NCBI GenBank assembly: GCA_047833665.1
Contig: CP181261.1
Location: 124,001 to 188,000 of the forward strand
From: Caproicibacter sp047833665
GTDB lineage: Bacteria; Bacillota; Clostridia; Oscillospirales; Acutalibacteraceae
DNA: 64,000 nt
Direction: 5' to 3'
Shown: piece by piece, positions 59,536 to 64,000 of the stretch
How the letters are laid out: every line of letters starts with the position of its first letter
Numbering within the stretch: the stretch's first letter is position 1
The notes under the pieces: model-generated
Database searches by the model: none
Told to the model about the DNA's origin: nothing
The model's input: only the letters and a program-made list of their open reading frames with translations
Translations under genes and position numbers: made by a program

Positions 59536-59982
59536 ATGAACGGAATTGAAAATCTGGCGCACAGCATTACCTCGCGTTTTGGCAGCAATTCACCATTTGA
59601 ACTGTGCGATTGCATGGGGGTTCAGGTGCATCGTTTGGATCTGCCGGAGATGGTGTGCGGTTTCTGTTTTCGCACAGAAGCCGGCAAACCGATCATTGTA
59701 TTAAAAGAGACTCTTTCCCCAACGGAAAGCAAATACTGCTGTGCGCATGAGTTGGGGCATCTGCTGCTCCACCCGAATCTAAACGCGCAGGTGATTGCGG
59801 ACCTGACCCATTTGTACGCTCCCCGGTATGAAAGGGAGGCGGATCTGTTCGCCGCATGCCTGCTGATAGACCCAAATCTTCACGAATGGAGCATTACCTA
59901 TAATCCCCTGACACAGGAGCAGATTGCAACACTGACCGGTCTGCCGCAGCGTGTGGTTGGCCTTCGTTTTGAACATCATTAA
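59536..59982 (+). CDS. ImmA/IrrE-family metallopeptidase
   Basis: 148 residues. Zinc motif HELGH in YCCAHELGHLLLHP with a third ligand Glu in YEREADLFAACLLID: the COG2856 pattern. The N-terminal helix and FELCDCMGVQVHRLDLPEMVCGFC are typical. These proteases cleave a cognate XRE repressor after DNA damage or another signal; the gene upstream is the probable target. GGAGGT lies 5 nt before ATG 59536. The cysteine-rich N-terminal part (FELCDCMG, VCGFC, KYCCAH) is unusual but may be chance. Confidence 0.9.
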   Translation: MNGIENLAHSITSRFGSNSPFELCDCMGVQVHRLDLPEMVCGFCFRTEAGKPIIVLKETLSPTESKYCCAHELGHLLLHPNLNAQVIADLTHLYAPRYEREADLFAACLLIDPNLHEWSITYNPLTQEQIATLTGLPQRVVGLRFEHH

Positions 59983-60057
59983 CGCTCGACCCGATGCGCC
60001 ATGATAATTCAGAAAGAAAAAGATACCATTTAGTTAACGGCGGGGAGGAGGATTTCC

Positions 60058-60381
60058 ATGAAAAAATGGGTTTTGGTTTTTCTCGCAGCGATTTTCCTTT
60101 TATGCGCGGGATGTAACACCGCCCCTCCCTCTGAGCCGGGCAGCATCGTGGGCGTTTGGAAAGATACCTATGGGCTGACAGAATATCGATTTAATTCCGA
60201 CGGAACCATGAAAATCGAAGCTCTGAACCTAGGCTCGTTTAAAGGAACTTACAGCATTGAAGGTTCCAAGATTACCATGCAATATAAAATCGTGGTAAAG
60301 ACTGTTCAAGATACGTTTACCTTTAAAGTGGACGGAAATACACTTTATCTCGATGAGCATAAATTCCAACGAAAAGAATAA
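60058..60381 (+). CDS. Small lipocalin-like lipoprotein (DUF5640-like)
   Basis: 107 residues. Signal peptide VLVFLAAIFLLCAGC with a lipobox, then GSIVGVWKDTYGLTEYRFNSDGTMKIEALN...FKGTYSIEGSKITM, a repeated G-x-W / F-x-x-D-G-T pattern of small extracytoplasmic beta-barrels such as DUF5640. Function unknown. GGGGAGGAGG precedes ATG 60058. It originally shared its terminator hairpin with the convergent chromate transporter gene until the IS1182-family insertion separated them. Confidence 0.8.
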   Translation: MKKWVLVFLAAIFLLCAGCNTAPPSEPGSIVGVWKDTYGLTEYRFNSDGTMKIEALNLGSFKGTYSIEGSKITMQYKIVVKTVQDTFTFKVDGNTLYLDEHKFQRKE

Positions 60382-60431
60382 TCCAAAAGTCTGCAGCAGA
60401 GATGCTGTCGGCCGCGGTCAGCGGACAGCAA

Positions 60432-60464
60432 AAAGCCGCACCGGTTGCTCACCGGTGCGGCTTT
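60432..60464. terminator. Shared terminator hairpin, left copy made by IS1182 insertion
   Basis: A 33-bp palindrome, AAAGCCGCACCGG / CCGGTGCGGCTTT around TTGCTCA, identical to 63323-63355. It is one half of the target duplication. It still ends the lipoprotein gene, though its T-tail (CTTTC) is shortened by the IS. Confidence 0.85.
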
Positions 60465-60539
60465 CAGCCTGTCGAAAAAGTCCAGCGAAAGCTGGGCTTT
60501 TTGATTGTAAGATGGTAAAATAGCAATGGGTGATGCAAA

Positions 60540-61952
60540 ATGCTGGAACGAGGAAAAATGCACAGGAATGCAGTAGAATTTGTCAATATAGACCTATTGG
60601 TGCCGCAGGAGCATTTGTTGCGTAAGATTGATAAAGCGGTAAATTTGAGCCATATTTATGAGTTTGTAGAAGAATTATATTGTGAAGATAATGGTCGTCC
60701 CAGTGTGGACCCAGTAGTCCTATTTAAGATAGTGCTAATCCAGCATCTATATGGAATTCCTTCGCTGCGTCGAACCATGCAGGAAATCGATATGAATATT
60801 GCTTATCGATGGTTTTTGGGATATACGCTAAACGAAGAATTGCCGCATTTTTCTACTGTAAGTTATAATTTTAAACACCGGTTTACAGAGGAAACTGTAG
60901 AGAAGGTGTTTTCATGGATATTGCAGGAAGCAAACCGCGCAGGGTATTTGGCACCGGAAGCAGTATTTGTGGATGGGACACATATCAAAGCAAACGCCAA
61001 CATCAATAAGAAAATCAAAAAGGCGGTTCCTCAGGCGGCAAAGCGATACGCTTCAGAGTTGATGGAAGAAGTCAATGCAGATCGGAAAGAGCATGGAAAG
61101 AAGCCGTTTGACAGTACCCAAAAACCGCCGAAGGAAAAGGAAATAACTGTCTCCAAAACGGACCCGGAGAGCGGATTGTTCCAAAAGGGAGAACACAAGA
61201 AATGTTTTGCTTACGAAGCGCATACGGCCTGCGACAAACACAATTTTGTACTAGGAGTTGAGGTAACTCCCGGAAATGTGCACGACAGTGTGGCATTCGA
61301 TGCAGTCTATGACAAAGTGACAAAACAGTTTCCTAAAATTGAGACAGTGGTGGCGGACGCTGCCTACAAAACACCGCATATCTGCAAACGGGTCTTTGAT
61401 GACAAGCGAGTACTATCTACAGCATACAAAAGACCGATGACCAAAGCCGGCCATCTTCAATGGTGGAAATATGTATATGACGAATATTATGACTGTGTGC
61501 TATGCCCTGAATATCAAATTTTGCACTATGCAACAACCAATCGTGAAGGATACCGAGAATACAAAAGTAGAAGTTATATTTGCAAAAAATGTCCGTCCCG
61601 TTCCCGCTGCACAAACAGCAAAAGCTATACGAAAACTGTGACAAGGCATGTGTGGCAAAATTATGTAGAACTAGCGGAGGACATTCGGCATACTCCAAAA
61701 TACAAAAAGCTTTATCAAAAGCGAAAAGAAACCATTGAACGTGTATTTGCTGATGCAAAAGAAAAGTATGGAATGCGATACACGCTCTACCGGGGCTTAA
61801 CTCAAGTGACAAATTGGGTTAAGCTTAAGTTTGCTGCCATGAATCTCAAAAAGCTGGCAATGTGGAAGTGGAGGGATGGTCATCCTTCCTCTTTTGTCTG
61901 GATATTATATCGCTTTTTTCAGCTAGTGTCAAGGGAAGTTCGCAATTTTTAG
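60540..61952 (+). CDS. IS1182-family transposase, C-terminus replaced by IS256 sequence
   Basis: 470 residues, DDE transposase of the IS1182/IS5-like group. Blocks: FVNIDLLVPQEHLLRKIDKAV, RPSVDPVVLFKIVLIQHLYG, FVDGTHIKANANINKK (first Asp), HDSVAFDAVYDKV, VVADAAYKTPHIC (second Asp), a zinc-like C-x2-C...C-x2-C insert (CVLCPE, CKKCPSRSRC), and KETIERVFADAKEKYGMRYTLYRG (Glu). The IS256-family insertion replaces the native end: the last ten residues (QLVSREVRNF) are inner-IS sequence, while the native frame would continue HSCKNNPSFA and stop at 63292-63294. The catalytic domain is complete, so activity may persist. Confidence 0.92.
   Translation: MLERGKMHRNAVEFVNIDLLVPQEHLLRKIDKAVNLSHIYEFVEELYCEDNGRPSVDPVVLFKIVLIQHLYGIPSLRRTMQEIDMNIAYRWFLGYTLNEELPHFSTVSYNFKHRFTEETVEKVFSWILQEANRAGYLAPEAVFVDGTHIKANANINKKIKKAVPQAAKRYASELMEEVNADRKEHGKKPFDSTQKPPKEKEITVSKTDPESGLFQKGEHKKCFAYEAHTACDKHNFVLGVEVTPGNVHDSVAFDAVYDKVTKQFPKIETVVADAAYKTPHICKRVFDDKRVLSTAYKRPMTKAGHLQWWKYVYDEYYDCVLCPEYQILHYATTNREGYREYKSRSYICKKCPSRSRCTNSKSYTKTVTRHVWQNYVELAEDIRHTPKYKKLYQKRKETIERVFADAKEKYGMRYTLYRGLTQVTNWVKLKFAAMNLKKLAMWKWRDGHPSSFVWILYRFFQLVSREVRNF
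61913..61921 (+). repeat. Target-site duplication of inner IS256-family element, left
   Basis: CTTTTTTCA, identical to 63255-63263, directly bordering the element. Nine bases is normal for the IS256 family (8-9). Confidence 0.85.
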
Positions 61953-63254
61953 GGACTCCGAAAAATGAATTAGGCTGCGCTTAACAATGAAAGAATAGAT
62001 TTTGGGTTTAAATATGCTCTGGAAACAGACCAGTCTTCCGCATACTCCATCAGATGTGTTGTTACCAGCCGTAGATAGGAATCCGGATTAGGAAATATTC
62101 CGACTACGCTGGTTCTGCGGCGAATTTCCTTGTTTAGCCGTTCTAGCATATTGGTTGAGGAGATTTTGCGAGCATCGAGTTCCGGAAAAGCATAGAAGGC
62201 TAGAGAATCTTCCAGCCCATCTTGCAGAAGCTCAATTGCTTTTGGAAAGCGTTTTCCATACTGTTCTGATATTTGCTCTGCGCGTTGTCTAGCTATTTTA
62301 GCGGAAGGTGCCAGCCAAATTTCTTTTAACTGAGCCGCAAAGGATTCTTTTTCCTTCTGGGATACATGAGCCAAAATATTTCGCATAAAATGGACTTTGC
62401 ACCGTTGCCAGGAAGCTCCCGGAAAACTCTCACGGATGGCTGCAATCAGCCCTTTGTTCGCGTCTGAAACCACCAGGAGCGGTGTTTTCAGACCACGATC
62501 TAGAAGACTTTGAAACAATTGAGAATAACTTTCTTTGGATTCATCCAGCATTGGCTCTACAGCAATGATATCCCTATGTCCCTGTTCATTGACGCCGCAA
62601 ACTACCATCACAGCCATGCTGACGACCCGGCCATCCATACGAATTTTTTCATACAGTGCATCTGTCCAAATGACAGGATAGCGACCCGTCAGAGGCCGGC
62701 TGCGGAAGTACTGTACCTGCTCGTTAAGACCTTTCGTCATTTCACTGACTTGACTGCGAGAAAGATTTTCAATTCCAAGACTGCGAGCTAGTTTCTCCAT
62801 CTTTCGCGTAGATACACCCTGCACAAACGCTTCTTGAACCACTTGAATCAGCGCTGCTTCACTGCGCTTGCGTTCTGTTACGAAAAACGGGATATAGCCC
62901 TGATTTCGGAGTTTTGGTACCATCAGATACATCGTCCCCATACGAGTATCCAATCGACGCGGCCGATAGCCGCAGCGGTAATCTCGGCGGGATGGATTGT
63001 GTGCATTCTTTTCTGCGCCAACGATACCGGAGACCTCTGCTTCCATCAGACGAGTACAAAGCCATTCCAGCATCGACAGCATTGGATCTGGTTGCGCCAT
63101 ACATTTTAGTAGCAATTCTGTCAAATCTGTGGTATTCTTTTTTTGAGTCATTGGGTATCTCTCCTTCTTTGAATGTTTTCTCACCATTCATTTTATCGGA
63201 GTCCCAATGACTTTTCTATGCCTTTATGAAATTGCGAACTTTATTGTACTCCAT
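61922..63254 (-). mobile_element. IS256-family insertion sequence, intact copy
   Basis: 1333 bp, inserted in the 3' end of the IS1182-family transposase gene, flanked by the 9-bp duplication CTTTTTTCA. Ends GCTAGTGTCAAGGGAAGTTCGC and ATGGAGTACAATAAAGTTCGC (right end inverted) share AAGTTCGCAATTT. The clean target duplication and intact gene show a recent transposition. Confidence 0.93.
61970..63151 (-). CDS. IS256-family transposase (intact copy)
   Basis: 393 residues from ATG 63151 (AAGGAGA upstream). Same DDE residues as the other copy: WTDALYEK, VVSDANKG and NMLERLNKE. It lacks the three-residue insertion of copy 1 (LLQDGLED) and is taken as the normal form. About 99% alike by eye. Substitutions include DIIAVEP for DILAVEP and LKTPLLVVSD for LKIPLLVISD. 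Confidence 0.96.
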   Translation of the reverse strand: MTQKKNTTDLTELLLKCMAQPDPMLSMLEWLCTRLMEAEVSGIVGAEKNAHNPSRRDYRCGYRPRRLDTRMGTMYLMVPKLRNQGYIPFFVTERKRSEAALIQVVQEAFVQGVSTRKMEKLARSLGIENLSRSQVSEMTKGLNEQVQYFRSRPLTGRYPVIWTDALYEKIRMDGRVVSMAVMVVCGVNEQGHRDIIAVEPMLDESKESYSQLFQSLLDRGLKTPLLVVSDANKGLIAAIRESFPGASWQRCKVHFMRNILAHVSQKEKESFAAQLKEIWLAPSAKIARQRAEQISEQYGKRFPKAIELLQDGLEDSLAFYAFPELDARKISSTNMLERLNKEIRRRTSVVGIFPNPDSYLRLVTTHLMEYAEDWSVSRAYLNPKSILSLLSAA

Positions 63255-63263
63255 CTTTTTTCA
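63255..63263 (+). repeat. Target-site duplication of inner IS256-family element, right
   Basis: CTTTTTTCA, second copy. Removing the IS and one copy restores the IS1182 transposase frame (RFFHSCKNNPSFA then stop). Confidence 0.85.
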
Positions 63264-63322
63264 TTCCTGCAAAAATAACCCATCCTTCGCTTGATGCGTT
63301 GGATGGGTTATTCGACAATCTG

Positions 63323-63355
63323 AAAGCCGCACCGGTTGCTCACCGGTGCGGCTTT
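63323..63355. terminator. Shared terminator hairpin, right copy
   Basis: Identical 33-bp palindrome to 60432-60464, here followed by TTCTG. It now ends the chromate transporter gene on the - strand. Confidence 0.85.
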
Positions 63356-63370
63356 TTCTGCAATTTTAAA

Positions 63371-63940
63371 TTAACTGCCAAAATGAAACAAAACACCTGC
63401 CGCAGCAGAAATGGCGATAAAACACGCCGGATGCCATTTTACTTTTCTCATAGCAAAAAACAGCGCGGCGGCAAGCAAAAGAGCCTTCCAGTCCACCAGC
63501 AAAAGAGGATTTCCTGTGGCGTTAAATTGATCCAGCGTAAAAATAGAGATATTGGCAACACCGAGTCCCGCCGCCGCAATCAAACCTGTGGATGCAGGGC
63601 GCAATCCGTAAAAGGCATTCTGCACTGTTCGATTCTGTTGAAACCGCCTAAGCATATGCGCCACAATCACAATCACCACAATGGAGGGTGTCACCAGCCC
63701 CAACGTAGCCAGCACCGCCCCCGGAAAGGATGCAATATGGAATCCGACGTAGGTTGCCATATTCACGCCGATTGCTCCCGGCGTCGATTCCGAAATGGCC
63801 AGCATATTGGCAAGGTCCTCCGGCGTAAACCATCCCGTACTGTTGCCAAGGTCTGTTAAAAACGGCAGGGTAGCCATACCTCCGCCGACGGAAAAGAGGC
63901 CGATTTTGGCAAACTCATAGAACAGTTTCAGGTAAATCAT
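63371..63940 (-). CDS. chrA: Chromate transporter (CHR family), second half-size subunit
   Basis: 189 residues, single CHR domain. The N-terminus LKLFYEFAKIGLFSVGGGMATLPFLTDL and ISESTPGAIGVNMATYVGFHIASFPGAVLATLGLVTPSI are the family signature. Short-chain CHR proteins act in pairs. ATG 63940 overlaps the stop of the upstream gene (ATGA), which encodes the other half. Exported oxyanion (chromate or sulfate-like) is by family; actual substrate unknown. Confidence 0.92.
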   Translation of the reverse strand: MIYLKLFYEFAKIGLFSVGGGMATLPFLTDLGNSTGWFTPEDLANMLAISESTPGAIGVNMATYVGFHIASFPGAVLATLGLVTPSIVVIVIVAHMLRRFQQNRTVQNAFYGLRPASTGLIAAAGLGVANISIFTLDQFNATGNPLLLVDWKALLLAAALFFAMRKVKWHPACFIAISAAAGVLFHFGS

Positions 63941-64000
63941 GCACGCTTCCCGCCTTTCGTCAGAATTCCGGCCGCAGCGGCCAGCAAGACCCAAAGAATC
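63937..64000 (-). CDS. Chromate transporter, first half-size subunit, 3' end only
   Basis: The last 20 codons (ILWVLLAAAAGILTKGGKRA, stop TGA 63939-63937) run off the window. A final membrane helix followed by a basic tail, overlapping the next CHR gene by 4 bp, is the standard arrangement of paired short-chain CHR genes. Confidence 0.7.
   Translation of the reverse strand, partial: ILWVLLAAAAGILTKGGKRA

Larger units (their letters stand above)
60465..63322 (+). mobile_element. IS1182-family element interrupted by an IS256-family element
   Basis: Outer element of about 1.5 kb after removing the inner insertion. Ends: CAGCCTGTCGAAAAAGTCC on the left and, inverted, CAGATTGTCGAATAACCC on the right. 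It is flanked by 33-bp direct copies of a terminator palindrome (60432-60464 and 63323-63355). Inside each end is a hairpin: AAAAAGTCCAGC / GCTGGGCTTTTT at 60475-60502 and AACCCATCC / GGATGGGTT near 63278-63311, able to block read-through. The transposase gene is split by the IS256-family copy 33 codons... its last native codon is at 61918-61920. Confidence 0.85.

Overview
The window looks like chromosome from an anaerobic, endospore-forming Firmicute of class Clostridia, most likely a relative of the Oscillospiraceae/Ruminococcaceae. This is inferred from gene content and codon style. Anaerobic signs are a single-chain pyruvate:ferredoxin oxidoreductase, rubredoxin next to an A-type flavoprotein (FprA), a GTP-type PEP carboxykinase and a 2[4Fe-4S] flavin-type protein. 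Sporulation signs are spoVAC/spoVAD, the cotJABC coat operon and a YtvI-like membrane protein. Most promoters have the form TTGNNN-17-TATAAT, and ribosome sites are GGAGG-like.

1-24 kb: the end of a chemotaxis receptor, RNase P RNA (- strand), pncB, a small HTH regulator, an AI-2E/YtvI-type membrane protein, a tiny Cys-rich membrane protein with a structured leader, a Ca-type P-ATPase, a PAP2 phosphatase, a small DUF6514-like gene, rubredoxin-fprA, PFOR, a CNNM/CorC-type transporter, a preQ1-I riboswitch with queT, a TrkH/KtrB potassium channel, spoVAC, and a spoVAD broken by a 224-bp tandem duplication plus a 10-bp deletion. These are followed by a phosphohexomutase, an orphan LolD-like ATPase, a small conserved protein and a single-pass surface protein with an InlB-type repeat.

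24-49 kb is mostly housekeeping: degV, a GNAT, dus, polA-rlmA-membrane mannosyltransferase-rimI-tsaD, pckG, htrA, an NCS2 purine permease, a MarR/flavin-ferredoxin/amino-acid ABC operon, an IS200 element, a GntR-ABC operon with a visible operator, a UPF0104 flippase-like protein and cotJABC.

49-64 kb is the accessory, rearranged part. A TrpXYZ-like ABC operon has a 34-codon leader ORF. A lipoprotein is preceded by a perfect 61-bp tandem repeat. A 5'-truncated gene abuts an IS256-family element, followed by a 3' fragment of a second copy and the tail of an ISL3-family element that truncates a pilB/gspE ATPase. After ogt and an XRE/ImmA pair with several palindromes comes a nested insertion: an IS1182-family element sits in the terminator between a lipoprotein gene and a chromate transporter, duplicating the whole 33-bp hairpin, and is itself interrupted by an intact IS256-family element with a 9-bp target duplication.

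No CRISPR array, rRNA or convincing tRNA was found. The strongest unusual signals are the damaged spoVAD, the nested IS that preserves a terminator on both sides, the IS-generated gene ends around pilB, and the repeated appearance of short tandem duplications across the window.
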